Source: Limnocylindrus sp040397235
GTDB lineage: Bacteria > Chloroflexota > Limnocylindria > Limnocylindrales > Limnocylindraceae
Direction: 5' to 3'
Length of the DNA stretch: 64,000 bases
Assembly: GCA_040397235.1 (NCBI GenBank)
Contig: JBBAWH010000002.1
Coordinates: forward strand, 62,001 to 126,000
The translations under genes and the position numbers were made by a program. The notes under the pieces were generated by a model that searched no databases, was not told the origin of the DNA, and saw only the letters and a program-made list of their open reading frames with translations. Positions 23,553 through 32,401 of the stretch are shown piece by piece (within the stretch, counting starts at the first letter, position 1; the number at the start of each line of letters is the position of its first letter).

Positions 23553-26099
23553 ATGACCGACCTGATTGATCAGCCGGCAAGCGGAGTGGCGCCAGTCTCG
23601 CGCGCGATCACTCCAGCACCATCGGCAGAGGTCGCCGTCGACAAGCTGCTCACCACGCGCAGCCCACAGCGACCGCAGCGCACGCCGACCTTCTACGTTG
23701 AGATTGACGGGCAGAAACTCGAAGCATTCGAAGGGCAGACCATTCTCGAAGTGTGCCGCGCGAACGGCATCGAGGTTCCAACCCTCTGCTACGACCCGAA
23801 GCTGCCAGGATTCGGCGCCTGCCGCATGTGCGTCGTCGATGTTGAAGGATGCGATCAGCCATCCATTAGCTGTTCATCAAAGGCGGAGCCGGCACAGGTC
23901 GTTTCAACGCAAACCGACCGAATTCGCGAGATTCGGCGCACCAACCTTGAGTTGATCTTCAGCGACCACAACGCCTACTGCTTGCCACCCTGCCAGAACA
24001 AGTGCCCGAGCCACATCGACATCCCTGGATTCTTGAAGGCGAATGCAGAGTCGCAGTTCCGCGAGTCGGCACGCATCTTCAAGCGCACCATTCCATTCCC
24101 AAGCATCCTCGGTCGCGTCTGCCCGGCGCCGTGCGAGGATCACTGCCGCCGCGACGAGGTTGATGAGGCCATCGCAATTCGGGATAGCCACCGCTACGCC
24201 GGCGATCAGGTGTTGAAGGCAATGTGGGATGAGGATCTCGATCCACCTGTGCCATTCGAGCTGCAGCCAAAGACGGGCAAGCGCGTCGCCGTCATCGGTT
24301 CTGGTCCAGCGGGCGCATCAGCCGCGTACTACCTGCTCGTTGCCGGACACGACGTTACCGTCTTTGAGAAAGACCCTGAGCCAGGTGGCATGTTGCGCTA
24401 CGGCATTCCGCAGTACCGACTACCAAAGATTGAAGTGCTCGATGGTGAGTATCAGTCCATCACGCGACTCGGTGGACGCTTTGAGTGCGGCAAGATGCTT
24501 GGACGTGACTTCACCGTCGCCGACCTGAAGGCGCAGGGCTACGACGGTGTCGTGGTTGCCATCGGTTGCTACGACACGAACGACCTCGGCATCCCAGGCG
24601 AAGATGCCGACGGCGTTATCGACGGCCTCGACTACTTGCACACGGCGGCGCTCGGCCTCACCTACCCAGGGCATGAGGGGAGCCGCATTGTCGTGGTTGG
24701 TGGCGGCTACACCTCAATGGACTGCTCACGAACAAGCGTGCGGCAGGGGGCCAAAGAGGTCACCCTTGTCTACCGCCGCGACATGAAGGACATGCCGGCC
24801 GCCGACGAGGTCCACGAGCTGATCGAGGAGGGGGCACGCGCCATCTTCCAGGCCGGCCCAACCCGTGTCGTCACCGATGCGAATAACAAGGTGATCGGTC
24901 TCGAGTTCATCCGCATGCAGCTCGGCGCCCCCGACGCATCGGGCCGCCGACGACCGGAGCCGGCCCCTGGCACCGAGTTCATCATTGAGTGCGATCGCAT
25001 CCTGAAGGCGATCGGCCAAGGCCCCGACATGACCTGGGCGAGCATTGGCGCTGACGGTGTTGCAACGACCAAGAACGGTCGAATGAAGGCCGACGCTGTC
25101 ACCTTCCAGTCGGGCCGCGACGGCGTCTTCGGCTGTGGCGACCTGCGCAACGGCGCAACAACCGTCGTCGCCTCGATCGCGGATGGTCGGCGTTGCGCCT
25201 ACGCGGTTGATGCGTACCTGCAAGGCCTCGACCTCTCGGAGATTCGCAACCGACAGACACTTGCTGAGCCACAGCCAGAGTTCTTGAGCATCGTGCCGTT
25301 CACCGCCGAGGTGAAGGAGCCACGCCTGCGCATGAAGGCACTCCCGGCGCAAGAGCGCAAGAACGACTACATCGAGTACGAACTTCCGTATACCAAGCCT
25401 GAAGTGATGGCCGAGAGCACGCGTTGCCTGCAGTGCACCTGCGAGGCCATCGGCTTCTGCGATCTGCGACGCCTCGGCATTGAATACGGCACGACATTGA
25501 AGTCGCTCGAGAAGGATCATCACGGTGGGGCTGGGTTCCGCTCCATTACCGAGAACCGCTGGACCGGTGCAAACCATGACTACCTGCGCGACGACTCGCA
25601 CGCATTCATTTTGCGCGAGCCATCACGCTGCATCGACTGTGGACGCTGCGCCAGCGTTTGCGCCGAAGTGGTTGGTGCCGCCTGCTACGACTTCATGCGC
25701 ACCGGCTTTGACACGCTTGTCACCACTCCGCTTGACATGAGCCTCAACGAATCACCGTGCGTCTCGTGCGGTCGCTGCGCAGAGACCTGCCCAACTGGTG
25801 CGCTGATGCCGAAGCCACGAATCCTTGCCAAGTTCGAAGTTGACGAGTCGCGCTGCATCCTCTGTGGCATCTGCGTCGACGCTTGCCCGTATGACGCGCT
25901 TCGCAGCGGCTTTGATTTTGAACTTGCGCACACCGATCGCAGCGAGCCGATGATTGACCTCATCGCCCTCTCGAAGCTCGAGCGCACGTCGGAGGCAACC
26001 TTCATTCGTAGCGAAGCCAACTGGGAGAACACCGTCGCCGGGCGACGCTACGATCCAGCCCGACAGCTCCCTGTGTTGCCACAAAGCCTACGAAAATAA
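23553..26099 (+). CDS. NuoG replacement: NuoG Fe-S region with inserted GltD/NfnB-type flavin domain and NuoI-like C-terminus
   Basis: The 848-residue protein replaces NuoG. Order: 2Fe-2S ferredoxin domain (C79, C90, C93, C107); His139/C143/C147/C151, reminiscent of the His-Cys3 N5 site merged with the GltD cysteine entry; C190/C194/C198 of GltD type; FAD site GSGPAG (249-254), GGMLRYGIPQYRLPK; pyridine-nucleotide site GGGYTSMD (383-390) followed by VTLVYRR, suggestive of NADPH or NADH; C625/C628/C630/C636; 4Fe-4S motifs at 693-703 and 736-746 like NuoG/HydA; a final motif C768-C778 with DESRCILCGICVDACPYDAL resembling NuoI's second half. No molybdopterin-type domain exists. ATG 23553 is 1 base after the nuoF stop. 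Confidence 0.85.
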   Translation: MTDLIDQPASGVAPVSRAITPAPSAEVAVDKLLTTRSPQRPQRTPTFYVEIDGQKLEAFEGQTILEVCRANGIEVPTLCYDPKLPGFGACRMCVVDVEGCDQPSISCSSKAEPAQVVSTQTDRIREIRRTNLELIFSDHNAYCLPPCQNKCPSHIDIPGFLKANAESQFRESARIFKRTIPFPSILGRVCPAPCEDHCRRDEVDEAIAIRDSHRYAGDQVLKAMWDEDLDPPVPFELQPKTGKRVAVIGSGPAGASAAYYLLVAGHDVTVFEKDPEPGGMLRYGIPQYRLPKIEVLDGEYQSITRLGGRFECGKMLGRDFTVADLKAQGYDGVVVAIGCYDTNDLGIPGEDADGVIDGLDYLHTAALGLTYPGHEGSRIVVVGGGYTSMDCSRTSVRQGAKEVTLVYRRDMKDMPAADEVHELIEEGARAIFQAGPTRVVTDANNKVIGLEFIRMQLGAPDASGRRRPEPAPGTEFIIECDRILKAIGQGPDMTWASIGADGVATTKNGRMKADAVTFQSGRDGVFGCGDLRNGATTVVASIADGRRCAYAVDAYLQGLDLSEIRNRQTLAEPQPEFLSIVPFTAEVKEPRLRMKALPAQERKNDYIEYELPYTKPEVMAESTRCLQCTCEAIGFCDLRRLGIEYGTTLKSLEKDHHGGAGFRSITENRWTGANHDYLRDDSHAFILREPSRCIDCGRCASVCAEVVGAACYDFMRTGFDTLVTTPLDMSLNESPCVSCGRCAETCPTGALMPKPRILAKFEVDESRCILCGICVDACPYDALRSGFDFELAHTDRSEPMIDLIALSKLERTSEATFIRSEANWENTVAGRRYDPARQLPVLPQSLRK

Positions 26100-26102
26100 C
26101 GG

Positions 26103-26663
26103 ATGCCGCTCCCCGACGTCATTCCGTTGATCGGACTTGGGTGGTCGGACGTTCTCTTCTTACTTCTTGGCGGCGTGGTCCTCGCCGCAGCGTTTGGCGT
26201 GGTCTTCGGCCGCGACATTATTAAGAGTGGCCTCTTCCTGATCCTTACCCTTGGCGCACTCGCCGGCATCTACGTGATGTTGGGCGCCGCTATCGTTGCT
26301 GGCGCGCAGGTGCTCGTCTATATCGGTGCGATCAGCGTGCTGATCCTCTTTGCGATCATGCTCACGCAGACAAAGGTCGCGCCACTGAAGCTGGCGTTCC
26401 AAACACAGGTAGCCCCCGCCGCGCTCGCAGCGGTGCTTCTGGCTCTACTCTTCGGCCTCGCCTTCGGCAGCACGGACTGGAGCTCCACTGTCTTCACCGA
26501 CACTCCAGCCGCAACCGGCACTGCGCCAGTCGCGGCGGCACTCTTTGGGCCGTACCTCCTCGCCTTTGAAATTGCGAGCGTGCTCATCCTCGCGGCCGTG
26601 ATCGGGGGCCTCTATCTCGCGATGGAGCCGAAGGGCGACGAAGTGGGCGAGGAGCTTCCGTGA
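26103..26663 (+). CDS. nuoJ: Complex I subunit NuoJ
   Basis: Membrane subunit at the start of the proton-pumping arm. The 186-residue protein has five hydrophobic helices, including VLVYIGAISVLILFAIMLTQ, the typical NuoJ third-helix region with its pi-bulge. It starts 3 bases after the NuoG-like gene and its stop overlaps the nuoK GTG by four bases. Confidence 0.94.
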   Translation: MPLPDVIPLIGLGWSDVLFLLLGGVVLAAAFGVVFGRDIIKSGLFLILTLGALAGIYVMLGAAIVAGAQVLVYIGAISVLILFAIMLTQTKVAPLKLAFQTQVAPAALAAVLLALLFGLAFGSTDWSSTVFTDTPAATGTAPVAAALFGPYLLAFEIASVLILAAVIGGLYLAMEPKGDEVGEELP

Positions 26664-26980
26664 GCCAGATCGCTGGGCATCTGGAGCCGTACCTCGTTCT
26701 CTCGGGGATGCTTTTTGCCATCGGGTCATTCGGCTTCCTCGCACGACGCAATGCGATCAGCATGTTGATGAGCATCGAGGTGATGCTGAACGCTGTGAAC
26801 CTCGCCGCATTAGCGCTCGGCGCATTCATCCCGTCACTCGCAGGGCAGGGGGCAGCCTTTGCCCTGCTGATCATCGCCGTGGCGGCGGCAGAGGCCACCG
26901 TTGGCCTTGCGATCGTGATTGCCATCTTCCGCAACCGGAAGACGCCGCTGGTCGACGAGTACGACACGATGAGGCAGTAG
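26660..26980 (+). CDS. nuoK: Complex I subunit NuoK
   Basis: NuoK is an MrpC-like proton-channel subunit. The 106-residue protein has three transmembrane helices. The two membrane glutamates needed for proton translocation are present (E40 in MSIEVMLNAVNL and E78 in VAAAEATVGL). The GTG start overlaps nuoJ; nuoL follows after 3 bases. Confidence 0.95.
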   Translation: MSQIAGHLEPYLVLSGMLFAIGSFGFLARRNAISMLMSIEVMLNAVNLAALALGAFIPSLAGQGAAFALLIIAVAAAEATVGLAIVIAIFRNRKTPLVDEYDTMRQ

Positions 26981-26983
26981 CCG

Positions 26984-28933
26984 ATGATCACCGCGGAGAC
27001 GATGGTCGAAGTCGGCACCCTTCCAGGCTACGCGCCGCTCCTTCTTCTCCTCCCCCTGATCGGCTTCGCCTTTACGGCGACGGTCGGACGCCGCCTCGGC
27101 AAGATGGCCCACCTCGTGCCGCTCGGCGCGATCATCGCCACCTGGGCGCTGGCCATGAGCCTGGCAATCCCATCCCTCACCGGGGGCCTCGGCGAGGCGG
27201 GTGCCTCGATGCCGCTCTTCACCTGGATCGCCTCAGGCGACCTCAGTTTCGGGCTCGGCCTGCACGTTGACGCCCTCACCGGCGCCCTCCTCTTGGTGGT
27301 GACCACGGTTGGCGCCTTGGTGCACCTCTACAGCGTTGGCTACATGAGCCACGACGACAGCTACTGGCGCTTCTTCGCCTACCTGAACCTCTTCATGTTC
27401 TCGATGCTCCTGCTCGTCCTCGCCGACAACCTCCTCGTCGTCTTTGCCGCCTGGGAGCTCGTCGGTCTCTCCTCCTACCTGCTGATTGGCTTCTGGTACA
27501 CCAAGACCGCCCCGGGCCTGGCCGCCAAGAAGGCGTTCATCACGAACCGCGTCGGCGACGTCGGCTTCGCCCTCGGCCTGATGGCCCTCGTGGTGGTCTT
27601 CGGTTCGCTCGACATCCACACGGTGCTCGCCGGCGTTGAGGCGGGCGCGCTCGTTGGCCCCGCGGCGACGGTGATCGCCCTGCTGATCTTCTGCGGCGCC
27701 GTTGGCAAGTCGGCGCAGTTCCCACTGCACGTCTGGCTCCCTGATGCCATGGAGGGGCCAACCCCCGTCAGCGCACTCATCCACGCGGCAACCATGGTGA
27801 ATGCGGGCGTCTATCTCGTGGCACGCATGAGTCCACTCTTCGCCGCGAGCCACGACGCAATGCTCATCGTTGCCGCCATCGGCATCTTCACCGCAATCTT
27901 TGCCGCCTCCATTGCGCTCACGCAGACCGACATCAAGCGCGTGCTCGCCTTCTCAACCCTCTCGCAGCTCGGCTACATGTTTGCCGCGCTCGGTGTTGGC
28001 GCATGGATTCCAGCGATCTTCCATCTCATCACCCACGGATTCTTCAAGGGGCTTCTCTTCCTCGGCTCAGGCTCGGTGATCCACGCGGTGAACGGTGAGC
28101 AAGAGATGACAAAGATGGGCGGACTCTGGCGCAAGATCCCTATTACGTACGCCACGATGTTGATCGGTACCGTTGCAATTGCTGGGCTCCCACCACTTGC
28201 CGGCTTCTTCTCGAAAGACGAAATCCTTGGCGAAGCATTTAAATTTGGCTACGCCTGGGTCTGGCTTGTGGGCATGGTCGTCGCTGCAATGACCGCCTTC
28301 TACATGTTCCGACTGATGGGGCTCACCTTCTGGGGGAAGAGCCGCGTGCACGACGAGTCACATGTGCACGAGTCGCCGTGGACGATGACGCTGCCGCTGA
28401 TCATTCTTGCTGTGCCATCGATCGCAATCGGCGCAGCGCTCGGCTTCCCATTCGCCGACGGCGTTCTCGTGCACGCACTTGAGCCGATCTTCCACCCAGC
28501 AAGCGAGATGCTCGGTCACGAATATGAGGCGTGGACACTCTTCGGTATTGATGGCCTCCTCATGCTCGCAAGCGTCACTGTTGCATCAATTGGCACCGTC
28601 GTCGGGGTGCGACTCTTCCGCAGCGATAACAACGAGCTCCTTGGTCGTGTGACCAAGCGCCTGCAGCCACTCTACGACGGGAGCCGTAGCCGCTGGTACT
28701 TCGACGACCTCAATGACCTTATCTTTGTCCGCTTCGGTCGGAAGGTTGCCAACGCACTCTGGTGGTTTGATCGTCGGGTTGTCGACGGCACTGTAAACGG
28801 TGTTGCGACACTCACCTCAAGCGGCGGCCGTGGCCTGCGACAGATCCAAACCGGTCGCGTGCAAAACTACGCGCTCGGCATCGCGTTCGGCCTTGTCGCC
28901 ATTGCCGCTGCCTACTTGGTACTTGCGGGATGA
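26984..28933 (+). CDS. nuoL: Complex I subunit NuoL (antiporter-like)
   Basis: Distal antiporter-like proton pump subunit. The 649-residue protein has the Mrp/Nuo core (FAAWELVGLSSYLLIGFWY, AQFPLHVWLPDAMEGPTPVS, LIHAATMVNAGVYLV). Its C-terminal extension, about residues 560-649, contains the lateral helix region and a last transmembrane helix (LGIAFGLVAIAAAYLVLAG). ATG 26984 lies 3 bases after nuoK, and the stop overlaps nuoM's ATG by four bases. Confidence 0.95.
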   Translation: MITAETMVEVGTLPGYAPLLLLLPLIGFAFTATVGRRLGKMAHLVPLGAIIATWALAMSLAIPSLTGGLGEAGASMPLFTWIASGDLSFGLGLHVDALTGALLLVVTTVGALVHLYSVGYMSHDDSYWRFFAYLNLFMFSMLLLVLADNLLVVFAAWELVGLSSYLLIGFWYTKTAPGLAAKKAFITNRVGDVGFALGLMALVVVFGSLDIHTVLAGVEAGALVGPAATVIALLIFCGAVGKSAQFPLHVWLPDAMEGPTPVSALIHAATMVNAGVYLVARMSPLFAASHDAMLIVAAIGIFTAIFAASIALTQTDIKRVLAFSTLSQLGYMFAALGVGAWIPAIFHLITHGFFKGLLFLGSGSVIHAVNGEQEMTKMGGLWRKIPITYATMLIGTVAIAGLPPLAGFFSKDEILGEAFKFGYAWVWLVGMVVAAMTAFYMFRLMGLTFWGKSRVHDESHVHESPWTMTLPLIILAVPSIAIGAALGFPFADGVLVHALEPIFHPASEMLGHEYEAWTLFGIDGLLMLASVTVASIGTVVGVRLFRSDNNELLGRVTKRLQPLYDGSRSRWYFDDLNDLIFVRFGRKVANALWWFDRRVVDGTVNGVATLTSSGGRGLRQIQTGRVQNYALGIAFGLVAIAAAYLVLAG

Positions 28934-30441
28934 GTGGCATGCCAATCCTTTCGCTGATTATCTTCCTGCCGCTTCTCGGTGCGCTCGGCATCGCGTTCCT
29001 TCCATCGTCGCGACCGAGCCTGGTCCGCTTCGCCGCACTCGGCATCTCACTGATCACCTTTGCGCTAAGCCTCGGCATGTTGCTGGGCATTCGTGGGCAG
29101 AGCGGCGAGTTCGCCTTTAGCGAGCAGCTCTCGTGGATCCCATCGTTCGGCATCACCTATCACCTCGGCGTTGATGGGCTCTCTAGCGCACTCGTCGTCT
29201 TGACAACGCTGCTCAGCTGGATCTGCATCCTTGCGAGCTTCGGTCCGATTCAGACACGCGTGAAGGAGTACTTCATCAGCTTCCTCATCCTCGAGACCGG
29301 CCTGCTCGGCGTCTTCTTGTCGCTCGACCTCTTCCTCTTCTACATCTTCTACGAGATCGTGCTCGTGCCGATGTACCTGATCATCGGCATCTGGGGCGGT
29401 GCCGACCGCATCTACGCCACGATCAAATTCGTCCTCTACACGCTCGTCGGATCACTGCTCATGCTCGTGGCGATCCTGGCAACCGCCTTTAGCCACCAGG
29501 CCTCCACCGGCTCGTGGACCGGGGCATTCGACCTGCTGGCGCTGCGGGGCACGATCACGGACCCAACGCTGCAGATCCTCGGGTTCGCAGCCTTCGCGCT
29601 CGCATTCGCCATTAAGGTGCCTATGTTCCCCTTCCACACCTGGCTCCCTGATGCGCACGTACAGGCCCCCACAGCGGGCTCCGTCATCCTCGCCGGCGTG
29701 CTGCTGAAGCTCGGCGGCTACGGCTTTATTCGCTTCGCGATCCCGCTCTTCCCCGACGGCGCGCACCTCTTCGCCCCACTCATGATCGCCCTCTCCGTGA
29801 TCGCCATCATCTACGGCGCGCTCGTGGCGATCGTGCAGACCGACCTGAAGAAACTGATCGCGTATAGCTCTGTGAGCCACATGGGCTTCGTGACGCTCGG
29901 CATCTTCACCTTCAACCAGCAAGGAGTCGACGGCGCAATCTTGCAGATGCTCAACCACGGCCTCATCACCAGCGGCCTCTTCCTGCTCGTTGGTATCGGC
30001 TACGAGCGTACGCACGATCGCGAGATTGCCAAGATGGGCGGCTGGGCGGTGCGCACTCCCGTATACGCCGCGCTCTTCGGCTTCTTCCTCTTCGCCTCCG
30101 TTGGCCTCCCTGGTCTCTCCGGATTCGCCGGTGAGTTCCTGGTGCTACTCGGCGCCTTTATCGCCAACCCGATGGTTGCCGGCGCATCAACCCTCGTCAT
30201 GATCCTTGCCGCCGTCTACCTGCTCTACATGTACCAGCGCGTCTTTACTGGGCCACTCTCGCCGTTCCTGAAGGGGCTTGGCGCAAAGCTGACCGATGTC
30301 ACGCCAACCGAGATCCTGACGCTCGCACCACTCGCAACTCTGATCGTGATCTTCGGTGTGATGCCAACACTGCTCACCAGCTCATTTGCCAAGAGCGTTG
30401 AAACCTTCCTGATGTCGGCGATTAGTGTGGTCGGACAATGA
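28930..30441 (+). CDS. nuoM: Complex I subunit NuoM (antiporter-like)
   Basis: Antiporter-like proton pump subunit. The 503-residue protein has the conserved FYIFYEIVLVPMYLIIGIWG segment with the key membrane glutamate, KVPMFPFHTWLPDAHVQAPT with the channel lysine/histidine region, and GVLLKLGGYGFIRF. The start ATGA overlaps the nuoL stop and its own stop overlaps nuoN, so translation is probably coupled along the operon. Confidence 0.95.
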   Translation: MSGMPILSLIIFLPLLGALGIAFLPSSRPSLVRFAALGISLITFALSLGMLLGIRGQSGEFAFSEQLSWIPSFGITYHLGVDGLSSALVVLTTLLSWICILASFGPIQTRVKEYFISFLILETGLLGVFLSLDLFLFYIFYEIVLVPMYLIIGIWGGADRIYATIKFVLYTLVGSLLMLVAILATAFSHQASTGSWTGAFDLLALRGTITDPTLQILGFAAFALAFAIKVPMFPFHTWLPDAHVQAPTAGSVILAGVLLKLGGYGFIRFAIPLFPDGAHLFAPLMIALSVIAIIYGALVAIVQTDLKKLIAYSSVSHMGFVTLGIFTFNQQGVDGAILQMLNHGLITSGLFLLVGIGYERTHDREIAKMGGWAVRTPVYAALFGFFLFASVGLPGLSGFAGEFLVLLGAFIANPMVAGASTLVMILAAVYLLYMYQRVFTGPLSPFLKGLGAKLTDVTPTEILTLAPLATLIVIFGVMPTLLTSSFAKSVETFLMSAISVVGQ

Positions 30442-31877
30442 ATAACGACCTGCTCACCCTGGCACCACTCATCACGGTCGTCGTCGGCGCAATAGCGGTG
30501 CTCGTGAGCGACATGATCACGCCAAATCGCAATCACGCGCCGGTTGCCGTCGCACTTGCTGCTCTCGGCGCAACCGCCGCACTGCTGATCAACCAGGGCG
30601 GAAGCAGCGCCAGCGCGCTTGGCGGCAGCTACGTTGCGGGGCCATTCGTCGCCTTCCTCGGCCTCCTCGGAATCTCAATCGTGGCGATCACGCTCTTGAT
30701 TGCGCCGGCGTATCTTGCCGCGCGTAAGTATCCAACCGCCGAACTCGCAGCAACACTGCTCTTTGCCCTTGCTGGCGCCATTCTTCTCGGTGCCGCAACC
30801 GACCTTGTCACACTCTTTGTTGGCCTCGAACTAATGGTCATTCCTGGGTATGTTCTCGCCGGATATGCGAAGCGCGATCCACTGAGCACCGAGGGCGCCG
30901 TGAAGTACTTCCTGCTTGGCAGCTTCTCAAGCGCCATCCTGCTCTTCGGTATTGTCGTGCTCTGGGGCGCTGCGGGAACCGCTTCGCTGAGCGGTATTGC
31001 AGTTGCGCTCGCATCTGGAGAGGCGAGCGCAGGGCTTGCCGTTGCACTCGCGCTGATCACCACCGGCTCAGCATTTAAGATCGCGGCGGTGCCGTTCCAC
31101 TACTGGACCCCCGACGCCTACCAAGGGTCACCAACGCCGATCACTGGCTACCTCTCGGTCGGTCCGAAGGTTGGTGCCTTCGTGCTCCTCATTAAACTGT
31201 TCGTGATCGCTCTTGCGCCACTCGCCGCTCTCTGGATCCCAGTGATGGTGGTGTTGGCGGCGGCAACGATGACGCTCGGCAACCTGGTGGCCCTCACCCA
31301 GAGCAACGTAAAGCGCATGCTCGCCTACTCGTCAATCGCGCACACCGGCTACCTGATGGTCGGCATCGTCGCGGCTGGTGCGGGAGAGGCGGCGGGGATC
31401 GCAGGAGTCCTCTTTTATGCGGCGGCATACGCGTTCATGAACCTCGGCGCGTTTGCATTCTTGACCGCGCTGCAGGATCGACCTGGTGCCACGACGCAGC
31501 TCTCCGATCTCGCTGGGCTCGGCCGCAAGCATCCGCGCATGGCGATCCTCGCGGCCATCTTCCTGCTGAGCCTCACCGGTATTCCGCCGACGGCCGGCTT
31601 CTTTGCCAAGACGTACGTCATCCTGGCCGCGGTGCAGGCGGGCGGGCCAGCCACGATCCTCGCCGTGATCGCGGTGCTCAACGCCGCCATCGCCGCCTTC
31701 TACTACCTGCGCGTCATCGTTTATCTCTTCATGCGCGACCCGGCGGAGCCAGCGCCCCAGGTAGCCGAGGGGCCAATGCTGCGCGCCGGCCTGCTGATCG
31801 CCGCCACTGGCACGGTGGCTCTTGGACTCGCCCCCACCCCGATCATCGAGGCGGTTATCCAGGCCCTCGCCACGTAG
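30438..31877 (+). CDS. nuoN: Complex I subunit NuoN (antiporter-like)
   Basis: Third antiporter-like subunit and last gene of the nuo operon. The 479-residue protein has FVGLELMVIPGYVLAGYAKR with the conserved glutamate, FKIAAVPFHYWTPDAYQGSP, and the TM12-region GIPPTAGFFAKTY. It is followed after 4 bases by a GC-rich hairpin that could end the operon transcript. Confidence 0.95.
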   Translation: MNNDLLTLAPLITVVVGAIAVLVSDMITPNRNHAPVAVALAALGATAALLINQGGSSASALGGSYVAGPFVAFLGLLGISIVAITLLIAPAYLAARKYPTAELAATLLFALAGAILLGAATDLVTLFVGLELMVIPGYVLAGYAKRDPLSTEGAVKYFLLGSFSSAILLFGIVVLWGAAGTASLSGIAVALASGEASAGLAVALALITTGSAFKIAAVPFHYWTPDAYQGSPTPITGYLSVGPKVGAFVLLIKLFVIALAPLAALWIPVMVVLAAATMTLGNLVALTQSNVKRMLAYSSIAHTGYLMVGIVAAGAGEAAGIAGVLFYAAAYAFMNLGAFAFLTALQDRPGATTQLSDLAGLGRKHPRMAILAAIFLLSLTGIPPTAGFFAKTYVILAAVQAGGPATILAVIAVLNAAIAAFYYLRVIVYLFMRDPAEPAPQVAEGPMLRAGLLIAATGTVALGLAPTPIIEAVIQALAT

Positions 31878-31881
31878 GCGC

Positions 31882-31900
31882 CGCCCCCACAGCGGGGGTG
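31882..31900 (+). terminator. GC-rich hairpin after nuoN
   Basis: CGCCCCC-ACAGC-GGGGGTG forms a 7-base stem with a 5-base loop just after the nuoN stop. No T-run follows, so it may be a factor-dependent terminator or an RNA 3'-end stabiliser rather than a classic intrinsic terminator. Confidence 0.4.
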
Positions 31901-31970
31901 TAACAATCCAGCTCCCCGCCACGCCACTGCCCCGTCGCATCAGCGGGAATTCATATAAACTTCTGCTTCT

Positions 31971-32399
31971 ATGAGCGCACAGCACGCAACCGCACTCCCC
32001 GCCGCCACGGGCGCTGCCGTCTCCCGCCTTGCGGGAGAGCGCGACGTCATTGAGGCGGCGCGCCGCGTGCACCGTGCCCTGGGCGATACCAACCGCCTTG
32101 AGGTGGTCCGCCGCCTTGCGGTTGGCCCCGCCACCGTCTCTGAGTTGATTGAGTTCACCGGCCTCTCACAGCCGCTCGTCTCGTGGCACCTGCGCCGCCT
32201 TCGCGCCGCCGGCCTCGTCACCACCGAGCGCTCCGGTCGCGAGTCGATCTGCACGCTCCGTATCGCCACCATCGCCGAAGGCCACGCGTTGATGCTCTCC
32301 GCCCTCGGCATCGCTGACCCCGCCGCCTGGATTGCCCCAGCCGATGCGCTGCCGAGCGCCACGCCACTCGTAGACGCCGTTCGCGGCGAGGAGGCCTAA
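31971..32399 (+). CDS. ArsR-family winged-helix transcriptional regulator
   Basis: The 142-residue protein has the ArsR core: RVHRALGDTNRLEVVRRLAV, the recognition region TVSELIEFTGLSQPLVSWHL, and the wing GLVTTERSGRESICTL. Metal-binding cysteines of the classical ArsR/SmtB type are not evident, so the signal is probably not a thiol-bound metal. It lies 2 bases upstream of the phosphatidyltransferase gene, so the two are cotranscribed. A TATAAA-like -10 lies about 20 bases before the start. Ligand unknown. Confidence 0.82.
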   Translation: MSAQHATALPAATGAAVSRLAGERDVIEAARRVHRALGDTNRLEVVRRLAVGPATVSELIEFTGLSQPLVSWHLRRLRAAGLVTTERSGRESICTLRIATIAEGHALMLSALGIADPAAWIAPADALPSATPLVDAVRGEEA

Positions 32400-32401
32400 C
32401 C

